A model generated the notes under the pieces. That model made no database searches and had not been told where the DNA came from. It worked only from the letters and a program-made list of their open reading frames with translations. From Branchipolynoe longqiensis (lineage: Eukaryota > Annelida > Polychaeta > Phyllodocida > Polynoidae), in contig CM059192.1 in NCBI GenBank assembly GCA_030323885.1, forward strand, positions 61,931,593-61,995,592: a DNA stretch of 64,000 nucleotides. The letters run 5' to 3'. A program made the translations under genes and the position numbers. Positions 56,820-64,000 of the stretch are shown here, in pieces; within the stretch, counting starts at the first letter, position 1, and every line of letters begins with the position of its first letter.

Positions 56820-57929
56820 TTAGTTGGCGAGAAGACGCTTTGCAACGCCGGTAGGCTTTTCTAGTCGTTTATTATAATGTTTTGCAAACGACTTAGCCGT
56901 CTTCCAGCCTGCATGCGCTAGTATTCTTTTCACAGAAATACCAAGCACCCGTGCCTTGGAGACCATGGCTCCTCTAGTTGAGTGGGAAGAGTATTTACTC
57001 GTATCCACTCCAGCCAATTTCAACACCGTAATTGTCCATCTGGCAAGTGTGTCTCGTGAAATCGCCTTATGTGGCTTTATAAAGCTCACTAATAGTTGTT
57101 GTGATGCACGTAAATCCTTTGTCTTGTATATATAAGCCCGTATGGCCGACACAACACATAATTTCCGATCATTCGGAAAACAGTCTAAGTGAACCGTTGA
57201 TAAAGGGTCACCTAACGTGTTCGATTTGAGCAATTTTTCTAAATCAAACGTAGCTTGTTCCTTGTCTATTTCTAATCCAGTTAAGGATAAAGCAACAATC
57301 GTCTGTCCTCTGTGTCCGGTTACTAACAATAACAGGACCGCAACCTTAAAACCTAACTGTTTTATATCTAACCACGAGTTGTGAGGCCAAGCCTGAAACA
57401 ACTTAAATACTATAGAAACATCCCAAAACCGACTATACTTTGGTTTTGGAGGATTCCTTTGATAAATTGAACGAAGTAAATAACAAAGAACATAATGTTT
57501 TCCAACTGTTTCGCCATCAATTCTAGGTAATATAATTGATAACGCACACCTCGCCGCATTAATCGATCCAAAGGAAAGTCCTTCATCCTCTAGAGAACGA
57601 AGAAACCGAGCTACTTGTGAAATCTTTGGATTTGTTGGCTTAACTTTCATTAACAAACAATGTACACCCCATTTCTTTAAATAGGTTGTATACATTTTGA
57701 CAGTTCCTGGCCTCCAGGCATCCGATACTATCCTATCCTCAGTAATTCTGTCCAATCCAAATTGCTGTAGCTGCTTCCTTAGAAAAGGAATGCCAATAGG
57801 GGCGTCGTTGACACGTCGCCGTGAACCACTAGCGGTCCGTGGTGCGTCAGATTCCCGAGTTTTCTTGGGAATCGTATACGATCTTTTGCCAGTTGTGAAA
57901 CTGCTGGCAGCCAAGGTTGCGTGTCCCAA
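56820..57929 (-). CDS. DIRS copy 2 tyrosine recombinase
   Basis: 369 residues, collinear with copy 1. Catalytic residues: Arg207 (TGHRGQT), His316 and Arg319 (HSTRGAM), His339/Trp342 (HAGWKT) and Tyr352 (AKHYNK). Substitutions relative to copy 1 are scattered and mostly conservative, suggesting selection on the family before insertion. The first 151 bp overlap the 3' end of the RT/methyltransferase ORF (57779-57929) in a different frame. The ORF ends about 84 bp before the internal complementary region, leaving almost no 3' untranslated space. Confidence 0.93.
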   Translation of the reverse strand: MGHATLAASSFTTGKRSYTIPKKTRESDAPRTASGSRRRVNDAPIGIPFLRKQLQQFGLDRITEDRIVSDAWRPGTVKMYTTYLKKWGVHCLLMKVKPTNPKISQVARFLRSLEDEGLSFGSINAARCALSIILPRIDGETVGKHYVLCYLLRSIYQRNPPKPKYSRFWDVSIVFKLFQAWPHNSWLDIKQLGFKVAVLLLLVTGHRGQTIVALSLTGLEIDKEQATFDLEKLLKSNTLGDPLSTVHLDCFPNDRKLCVVSAIRAYIYKTKDLRASQQLLVSFIKPHKAISRDTLARWTITVLKLAGVDTSKYSSHSTRGAMVSKARVLGISVKRILAHAGWKTAKSFAKHYNKRLEKPTGVAKRLLAN

Positions 57930-59482
57930 TCGGGCACCACCAGTATCGCATGTGTCCCTTCCAAGCCGATTTTTCTCACTACTCGGCTGATAATGCTAAA
58001 TGGTGGGAAAATATAAAAATAATTATTTTCCCAGGTAATAGCAAACGCATCTACTTTCCAAGCATCCGGTTCAGGATGCCAAGAAACATAACAGGGTAAC
58101 TTGTTATTATTTCGTGATGCAAATAAGTCAACTTCAGGTGTACCCCATTTTTCACAAACGAAGTTAAACAAAGGTGTAGAGAGAGACCACTCTAAATGGT
58201 CATGGAAATTTCTACTTTTATAATCTGCAAGTGTATTTTGTGACCCTGGAATATGCGCTACAGTCAGCCAGACTTGTTGAGCCTGTGCCCAGTTCCAAAT
58301 CAGTTTAGATAACTGATTGCAAGACTTTGATTTGGTTCCACCCATGTTACGAATATATGCCATGGCAGTAGTATTATCAGTTAGTATTCTAACCTGTGAT
58401 TTATTTATCTTTACTAAACTACGTAAGCCCAGATAAATAGCACGCAATTCTAGTGCATTAATATAGTCTGATTTTTCATCATCAAGCCATCTACCTCCTG
58501 TTGTGACCCCATCTCGATGAGCTCCCCAACCTTCTAACGAAGCATCAGTAGTAATTACTGTATTAGGTTCCGCCATGCGGATTGGATTTGGTGAACTTGC
58601 TATATGTTGCATCCACCATCCAATATCCTGTAACCCTTCTTGCGAAATAAACATCTTTCGCTCAAAATTGCCTTTAGTTCGTGTTAACGCTAAATTTTTA
58701 TCTATTTCTAGCGACTTAATATGGGCCTTCCCATATAACACAGCAGGTGCATATGAGGTCATTATGCCAATAAGAACAGCAACCTGTCTAATTTTTGGCT
58801 TTGATAACTTAATAAGCTGAGTCGCTGTAGTCATAAACTTAATTAGTTTTTGTTCTGTTATCGACACTGTAAGGGACTGTGTATCCAGAATAAACCCTAA
58901 ACATTTGAGTTGTTTTGTTGGTTTAAACACTGACTTTTGTCGATGTACATAAAACCCCAATTTAGTGAGTAATGCACATAAATCCAAAACTGCATTCACA
59001 CAACCAATTTGTGTTGATGCTATAATAAAAGAATCATCTATGTATGGAAACATTATGTGACCCTTCCTCGCCATTACCGAGAAAACAGGTTTAAGCAATT
59101 TAGTAAATAAACGAGGCGCACAAGCTAAGCCATTCGGCATGCAGGTAAACTCATAGAGTTGGTTATCCCAAATAAATCGAAGAAATTTTCGGTATTGTTC
59201 CATTATGGGAAGCGTATAATATGCATCCTGTAAATCAACACTAGCCATCCACGCATCTGGTGTAATCAGATCTCGTGCCGTATCTAGAGAGAACATTTTA
59301 AAATGTCGATATTCCACCCTTTTATTAAGGATTGTTAAATCCAGGATCATTCGAACATCACCATTAGGCTTCGGTCTCGAGAAAATGTTTGAAATAAACT
59401 GTCCTGAACAGTGTGTCACTTTTTGTATAATTCCTTTCTCAAAGAATTTATGTACCTGTTTAGTTAGTGCCGTCTCGTTCAA
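57779..59482 (-). CDS. DIRS copy 2 reverse transcriptase / RNase H / methyltransferase-like protein (5' end frameshifted)
   Basis: A 567-residue open stretch carrying RT (YIDD at about 147-150), RNase H (TTDASLEGWG, NALELRA, LTDNTTA, NTLADYKSR) and the full methyltransferase-like region, including the 12 residues lost from copy 1 (beginning DAFAITW before FYIFPPF). The given start is a TTG and is not a credible eukaryotic start: homology to copy 1 continues upstream in another frame to about 59640 (PFPYNIQPVER), and one extra base near 59471 causes the break. As in copy 1 there is no ATG for this frame near the gag stop. Either the insertion is a real lesion or a sequencing error in one read-through. 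Confidence 0.9.
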   Translation of the reverse strand: MNETALTKQVHKFFEKGIIQKVTHCSGQFISNIFSRPKPNGDVRMILDLTILNKRVEYRHFKMFSLDTARDLITPDAWMASVDLQDAYYTLPIMEQYRKFLRFIWDNQLYEFTCMPNGLACAPRLFTKLLKPVFSVMARKGHIMFPYIDDSFIIASTQIGCVNAVLDLCALLTKLGFYVHRQKSVFKPTKQLKCLGFILDTQSLTVSITEQKLIKFMTTATQLIKLSKPKIRQVAVLIGIMTSYAPAVLYGKAHIKSLEIDKNLALTRTKGNFERKMFISQEGLQDIGWWMQHIASSPNPIRMAEPNTVITTDASLEGWGAHRDGVTTGGRWLDDEKSDYINALELRAIYLGLRSLVKINKSQVRILTDNTTAMAYIRNMGGTKSKSCNQLSKLIWNWAQAQQVWLTVAHIPGSQNTLADYKSRNFHDHLEWSLSTPLFNFVCEKWGTPEVDLFASRNNNKLPCYVSWHPEPDAWKVDAFAITWENNYFYIFPPFSIISRVVRKIGLEGTHAILVVPDWDTQPWLPAVSQLAKDRIRFPRKLGNLTHHGPLVVHGDVSTTPLLAFLF

Positions 59483-59695
59483 CTGGTTGAATGTTATATG
59501 GAAAAGGTATTATACTTTGTACAGGAATTTGTGTAAAGGGAATGTGAACACCCCTAACTATTTTTAAAATTTCTTGGTCACTAGTAATTTTGTGCCACTC
59601 AGAAATATGATTACTAATATTACCAGCCACAAAGTTGCTTACAGTTTGTGTGTTTTTAGAGGCTGCAGGGACTTGTAAAGTTTGTGTTTGGACCT

Positions 59696-61054
59696 CTACT
59701 TGGACCCGCCCCTGGGGAAAGGTCTCGACGAGTTGAACCCTCGGCCTATTGGCCGTGCGGTGTTGTCGGTCCAGCCTGGGCGAGCGCCCCGGCCCCGAAA
59801 CCCTTGACCGAAGTTTGAACTCGGTCTGGTTCCTCTGGTGAACCGTCGTGGACGAAAATCCCCTCGTGACTTTTTGAAACGAGGAGCTTCCTGTTTCTTC
59901 TTGCCATCCATGTTTTTGCCACTCTTGGCTGCAGTCTCTACCTCTTTATAGAGGTATTGTAGTTGACCGCCAAACATCTTGGTGTTATCTAAAGGTTTCC
60001 CTTTAATCGGCTCTGGAGCAAGATAAAGCGTAAACTCCTTCCCCTCATTATCGGTAACCTTCTTAGAGCGAGCCACTTCCTTGCCAGCATCTGTGCAAAC
60101 TGACTTGAAGACATTTTCATATCTTCGATACGACAGGTAATTACCTGCCGCCGCTAACACTGCAATGCCTTTGTCCATTGTCTTAGCCAAAGACGAGAAC
60201 TTATTTTCACTCTGCATCCTATTAGCCACAGGAACAATAGCTGTTAGGGTAGCCAACACTGCCTTATGCACTGTGTGCAACACATCCTCAAACTTCTTAC
60301 GGTCATCCGTCATATTGACATCCCGATCCATTTCTTTAATGATGGAGTTGGGAACACCCTTTATGCCTGTTAACTCATCTCCTAACTTGGAGATAACCTC
60401 CGCCGGTTTGAACGTGCGAAAATGACCATTCACGGTCTCGCGCATAAGCGTAGTGGTTTTAACCCGCTTAGCCTTTGGCTTCTCCACCTTCTTAGCCACT
60501 TTAGTGCCAATGTCCGCATAGACCCCTTCATATACGGTGTCTGAGTCTGATTCCGTAGAAGTAGACTCAGTGGACGACTCAGAAGAAGAATATTTCCTCT
60601 TCCTCTTCTTCTTTTTGGACTTAGTCTTCCGCTTTTTGCGCAAACCAGACTCTGCCCGCTCCTTGGTGAATTCATCACCCGAAGAAATCACCTGTTTCTT
60701 CTTCTTCCTCCGTTTAGGAGAAGGAGGAGGAGGAGCCTTAAGCTCCACCGCCGAGTCTGTGTCCAAGAAATCCTCAAATGAATCCTCTTGGACACTCGGC
60801 CTACGCCGCTTCCGAGACACAGGCGATTTGGCAGTCAAGATGTGGCTTTCCAATCGTGCAAAGCGAGCCTCCCAATCTGGAGGCGCAGGCACATCAGGCA
60901 CTGCGTCCTCGTCCGGGTCGGAGAGGATATGCGCCCGGGGCTGTGTCGACGGCCCTGCCGACAACACAGGTGAGGAGTCGTACTCCTCGTCCACTCCACT
61001 CGGAACACGCCCCTCGGCTGCTGCTGCACCGCGCTTACTCCGCTTCGTGGCCAT
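59696..61054 (-). CDS. DIRS copy 2 gag-like ORF1 protein
   Basis: An intact 452-residue ORF from ATG. Residues 1-110 are acidic and low complexity (EEYDSSPVLSAG). About 111-175 form a strongly basic stretch followed by Ser/Thr/Glu/Asp repeats (KRRKKKKQ, then SSSESSTESTSTESD), a plausible nuclear-localisation and nucleic-acid-binding region. The central part about 205-360 (FRTFKPAEVISKLGDEL to LYKEVETAAKSGKN) is predicted helical and is the best conserved part against copy 1. The C terminus is Arg/Gly-rich (GFRGRGARPG). No zinc knuckle is visible. The stop overlaps the upstream part of the RT frame, which is -1 relative to gag. Confidence 0.88.
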   Translation of the reverse strand: MATKRSKRGAAAAEGRVPSGVDEEYDSSPVLSAGPSTQPRAHILSDPDEDAVPDVPAPPDWEARFARLESHILTAKSPVSRKRRRPSVQEDSFEDFLDTDSAVELKAPPPPSPKRRKKKKQVISSGDEFTKERAESGLRKKRKTKSKKKKRKRKYSSSESSTESTSTESDSDTVYEGVYADIGTKVAKKVEKPKAKRVKTTTLMRETVNGHFRTFKPAEVISKLGDELTGIKGVPNSIIKEMDRDVNMTDDRKKFEDVLHTVHKAVLATLTAIVPVANRMQSENKFSSLAKTMDKGIAVLAAAGNYLSYRRYENVFKSVCTDAGKEVARSKKVTDNEGKEFTLYLAPEPIKGKPLDNTKMFGGQLQYLYKEVETAAKSGKNMDGKKKQEAPRFKKSRGDFRPRRFTRGTRPSSNFGQGFRGRGARPGWTDNTARPIGRGFNSSRPFPRGGSK

Positions 61055-61741
61055 CAGGAACTGTAAACAAAGATTTTTGGTCAGTCCTGGTATATATATT
61101 TGTCACAATTTGGTTGTTTCAAACTCAATTGGACATCTGGTGGTGTTAGAGAACGTGTTTATACCGTTATAACACAGGCGTAATAAGCTAAATTTGTGCG
61201 TGGATTGTGGGTCAAACCCAAATCTTTACGCGGGGTCGGGACCAGTGTATCGGCCCGCCCATCCCTCTGTTCCGCACACTTCTCCCACCTGTGACTACTA
61301 CGTCAACAAGTTGGAGAAAATGCTACGAAACTCGGAGAAACGCCTGAAAAAGTTTTGTCTAGGGGAGTCTATAAAAGAAACCCAGGAGCATCTCCAACAT
61401 TACTCTCTATTAGAGTACGAGAGAATTTCCACATGAGATAGGGCGAAACCCACATCTCTACCCATAGTCACACGGTGACCCGGGTGTTGACATAACCGCT
61501 AATGACCGGTTTGGTTCCTTCGCGAAACCCACTCGAGTGTTCTATCCTTGGTTGTTTATAACCAAATAACTCGTCCAAATTGGACCAACGAAAGTCTAAA
61601 CTTTCCATATTGATGCTCTAATGCATCATAATTAAGCTAACCACAGTTTTTATTATACTTACTGCGTATTTGCTTGTATGTAGACTAATTTTGCCGGAGC
61701 AACCCAACGACACGTTATCCAGTCGTGAGTTGTATATGCTA

Positions 61742-61807
61742 ATTGCTGGTACCGGACGTGCTTACCTCTCCCTAGCCTGAGGCTAGCCTGAGGCTGTTTA
61801 CCGAGGT

Positions 61808-61813
<6 letters not shown>
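61742..61813. repeat. DIRS copy 2 left (5') terminus with inverted terminal repeat
   Basis: 61742-61775 is the exact 34-bp reverse complement of 56461-56494. 61767-61813 is the exact complement of the internal block 56690-56736 and contains two tandem AGCCTGAGGCT-like units. Confidence 0.92.

Positions 61814-61864
<51 letters not shown>
61811..61864. repeat. (TA)n tract at the DIRS copy 2 left end
   Basis: About 54 bp of TA abutting GGTAAAATA, the 5' terminus of the element. The exact element end is ambiguous within TA. Confidence 0.93.
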
Positions 61865-61872
<8 letters not shown>

Positions 61873-62259
61873 ATATAATCATACGAAACTCTTAGTTTCT
61901 TCAAGGGTCAATTAAATAATATTAGCATTCAGCACTATATTCAGCTTTATCTTAGTTTATTACAAACAGTGTCGACTTCCCCCGTTTTTTAAATGTTACC
62001 AATAACACAACGAAATTTCTTCTAATTTCTTTTTTTCTAAATGTAGAGTTAAAACAAAGTTATCCATCGTTGTTTTTCGTTAACAAAATATAAAAATAAG
62101 AACTCTTTCTTCAGGTATTTATCTGTATCTTTGTTTCTTTCGTTCTTCCCTTCTTTTCCTTCATGTCTACCCGCCTGACTTTCTGTTTGTCTTTTCCTTG
62201 CTGGTTACCTATCTGGTTTTTTTCTACCCCACCCCCCCCCCCCACCCCCGGCGTCTTAC
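61865..62259. other. Intron downstream of the calsyntenin exon
   Basis: AT-rich, ending in a C-run (62235-62249) beside the donor site. The open frame reading through the donor is not supported. Confidence 0.6.
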
Positions 62260-62461
62260 CGTCGCTGTCTATCTTGAAGGGCACGTCTGGGGTGAGGATG
62301 TGGTAGTGGCAGATGGTGCTGTAGTCGGTGCTGCCGTCCTTGTCCTCGGCGCGCAGCTGCAGGATCTCGTCGAACAGCTGGCCCTCCGTCACCTCCACCA
62401 GGTAGGAGTCGCGCTCGACGCGCGGCGCGAACTCGTTTACGTCGCGCACCTCGATGTGCAC
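62260..62461 (-). CDS. CLSTN: Calsyntenin-like cadherin-repeat exon
   Basis: An exon of a type I membrane protein of the cadherin superfamily, most like calsyntenin (postsynaptic adhesion and kinesin-cargo protein). The minus strand encodes VHIEVRDVNEFAP, the linker calcium motif DxNExAP, then SYLVEVTEGQLFDEIL, LRAEDKDG and ICHYHILTPDVPFKIDSDG. The TPDVPF.ID.DG ending and the Cys before it are calsyntenin-like rather than classical or protocadherin-like. Donor GGTAAGAC follows at 62259; the acceptor CAG ends at 62462. A second possible acceptor lies 7 bases upstream in the gene. The exon starts in phase 0 and ends one base into a Gly codon. It is clearly GC-richer than its surroundings, with mostly G or C at third positions. 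The remaining exons are not seen; upstream ones would lie beyond 64 kb. Confidence 0.85.
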
Positions 62462-62814
62462 CTGCTCCCTATGGCACCCAGCGGAAATATTAAACAAATA
62501 ATGACATTTGTTTTGTTTAATTACGGAAAGAAATTGTTAGTTCAAGTGAATTGGAATACAACTGGAAAGTACTGGCAATGTTTTGAAATCGTCAGAATCT
62601 CTTTTTACATTGGCTTGGTAAATAGTGTCATTGAGGGTAATGAAAATAGGAAATACCCAGAGCAGAAGCCACCACCTTGTGCTACGTGGACAGTTGGAGT
62701 GAACTGTATTAAAACTGGAAGGTACCGCCACATTGTTTTTTAATTTTCTTATTACGTTGGCTTGGTAAACTGTCATGGTAAACTGTGTCATGGGAAATAT
62801 TGTGCCTAGAGCAT

Positions 62815-62996
62815 CATGTCCGCAACATCTAATGTAAGCAGGACAGATACCCACATGGGGGAGTGTTGTAGTGCTGTGCCACTATGAGACAGGCCACCGA
62901 CATGACCACATACCCCAGTCACATTATCCTCACACTGAGGTAACCAGTCCTTGCTCTAAACTAGTAATGTTGAACGCCAGACTAGGTAACCAAAAA
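62815..62996 (-). mobile_element. SINE family A, body fragment
   Basis: Matches the family body (CAGTCACATTATCCTC, ACCAGTCCTTGCTC, GAACGCCAGACTAGG). tRNA head and tail are missing. It lies just upstream of the calsyntenin exon in gene orientation, in its intron. Confidence 0.75.
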
Positions 62997-64000
62997 TGTA
63001 CAAACAAGAAGGCGCTATTTCAAAATAAATGAGCCGTTTTTAATCAGTCAAATATACTTTTATGAGTTGATCACTGAAACAAAATAAAACGCAGTGTCGG
63101 ATTGAAGCAGCGAATTTTACACACTCATAGTTATGACATGACTACACTCACATAAACAACGCCTTACAAAATGTTACCCTTATTTTAATAGCTGACATAC
63201 TTGTATCTCAGGCATCTCCATTTCAATTTTGAGTCCGCTTAACCCCCCCCCCTCTCCCCCCCCCTCCCCCAACCGGCTTTATCAGAGCGATTATGAATTT
63301 TAAAAATAAAATAAAATCCCGCCACATTGAATATCAATGGCTGCTGGGGAAAGCAGGGCAGGGAGATATTTTCACTTTGCACAAGAGCAGCAAACTGCAA
63401 TAAATGTTTAATTAGTTCACCAGTATCCAAGTACCCCAAATCTTTCTGACCAAATCAAAATTAAATTAAAAAATACAACCGCCACAAATTCCTTGAACCA
63501 AAAAAACCCACTTAATTATTAAATCTGCCTACCATCCCAAATTATGGAAAAATGTGCCTGAGAAATAAGTACACTTATTTAGTTTGACCTAAGCATGACA
63601 TTTTATTAGAATTTTACTGACTAGCCAACATCAATGACACGTTCAGTAAGAACATCCCTCAACGATTAGATACGAGATACACATCTTCAATTCACAACTG
63701 TCAGGATATTGGATGGGCACTAATAAAAGGAGCCCTGACAAAAAAATTTATTTAAAAACACCCCACACAAAAACAGACGAAAAAGAAAAGCTCATTAGTT
63801 AGAAAAAAAAACCACCATGATATCTCATCAGTAGTGCAAAAGAAATTAAACAAAATTAAAGTAAATTAAAACCCGCACAATTGTTAAGAAGAAATAAACA
63901 ATACTGTTTTCAATAAAGGAACAACTCGATATGTTTGGTACCAGATGCCTTGCATGCTGGGTAACCACTAACCGTGATGTGAGCTCTATGACGTCATATG
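62997..64000. other. AT-rich sequence upstream of the calsyntenin exon
   Basis: Presumed intron. C-runs at 63244-63270. From 63440 the sequence is A-rich with no exon recognised. Confidence 0.5.

Larger units (their letters stand above)
56379..61813 (-). mobile_element. DIRS-type tyrosine-recombinase retrotransposon, copy 2
   Basis: A complete-looking DIRS element of 5,435 bp on the minus strand, in the same order as copy 1. All terminal complementarities are perfect: 56379-56466 with 56602-56689 (88 bp), 56690-56736 with 61767-61813 (47 bp), and the inverted terminal repeat 56461-56494 with 61742-61775 (34 bp). Both ends abut (TA)n tracts and no target duplication beyond TA is visible, fitting DIRS integration. 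Gag and recombinase are intact; the RT ORF has a one-base insertion near 59471 relative to copy 1. The leader 61055-61741 has no gene. The element lies between the SMURF C2 exon and the calsyntenin exon. Confidence 0.95.

Noticed and set aside
60537..61172. 211-residue open frame opposite the DIRS copy 2 gag gene
   Set aside because: Antisense shadow of the low-complexity Lys/Ser/Glu-coding stretch; the minus-strand gag ORF is collinear with copy 1.
62198..62743. 181-residue plus-strand open frame over the calsyntenin exon
   Set aside because: Antisense of a GC-rich exon whose minus-strand translation gives a cadherin repeat with proper splice sites.

Overview
This is eukaryotic, almost certainly invertebrate, genomic DNA: AT-rich non-coding sequence packed with transposable elements, plus a few spliced exons of conserved animal genes. 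Two tRNA-derived SINE families, two long DIRS-type retrotransposons, non-LTR remnants and many foldback (MITE-like) elements suggest a lophotrochozoan. A mollusc is my best guess, because the central block of SINE family B resembles SINEs I recall from gastropods and bivalves. That is memory, not a search. No tRNA, rRNA, CRISPR or prokaryotic operon is visible.

Host genes, all on the minus strand: (i) two consecutive exons (54979-55087 and 32293-32426) encode most of the C2 domain of a SMURF-type HECT ubiquitin ligase. They join in phase across a 22.5-kb intron, so 32.4-55.0 kb is SMURF intron. (ii) One exon at 62260-62461 encodes a cadherin repeat that closely fits calsyntenin. No further exon of either gene was recognised, so the order SMURF C2 exon / calsyntenin exon with nothing between them is a puzzle.

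Layout from low to high coordinates: 1-8 kb SINEs and foldback elements; 8.3-10.1 kb a decayed Ngaro/DIRS-like tyrosine-recombinase retrotransposon broken by SINEs; 13.0-14.2 kb a 38-bp minisatellite split by a MITE with 9-bp target duplications; 14.5-15.2 and 17.1-17.8 kb foldback elements; 19.4-22.3 kb an almost intact non-LTR retrotransposon (endonuclease plus reverse transcriptase, one frameshift and one stop); 23.1-25.0 kb a nested pair of inverted-repeat elements; 27.1-29.5 kb three foldback elements; 32.3 kb a SMURF exon; 33.3-38.7 kb DIRS copy 1; 39.5-40.7 kb a 30-bp minisatellite split by a SINE; 43.2-49.1 kb a cluster of foldback elements; 49.7-50.5 kb two tandem 9-bp-TSD MITEs; 51.6-52.6 kb a decayed second non-LTR element; 53.2-54.3 kb a two-orientation 15-bp minisatellite inside an inverted-repeat element; 55.0 kb a SMURF exon; 56.4-61.8 kb DIRS copy 2; 62.3 kb the calsyntenin exon.

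The best-resolved mobile systems are the DIRS elements. Each has a gag-like ORF, an ORF with reverse transcriptase, RNase H and a methyltransferase-like domain, and a tyrosine recombinase ORF overlapping it. Their ends show the DIRS arrangement of short inverted terminal repeats plus an internal complementary region matching both termini. In copy 2 all three complementary pairs are perfect (88, 47 and 34 bp). Neither copy looks autonomous as read.
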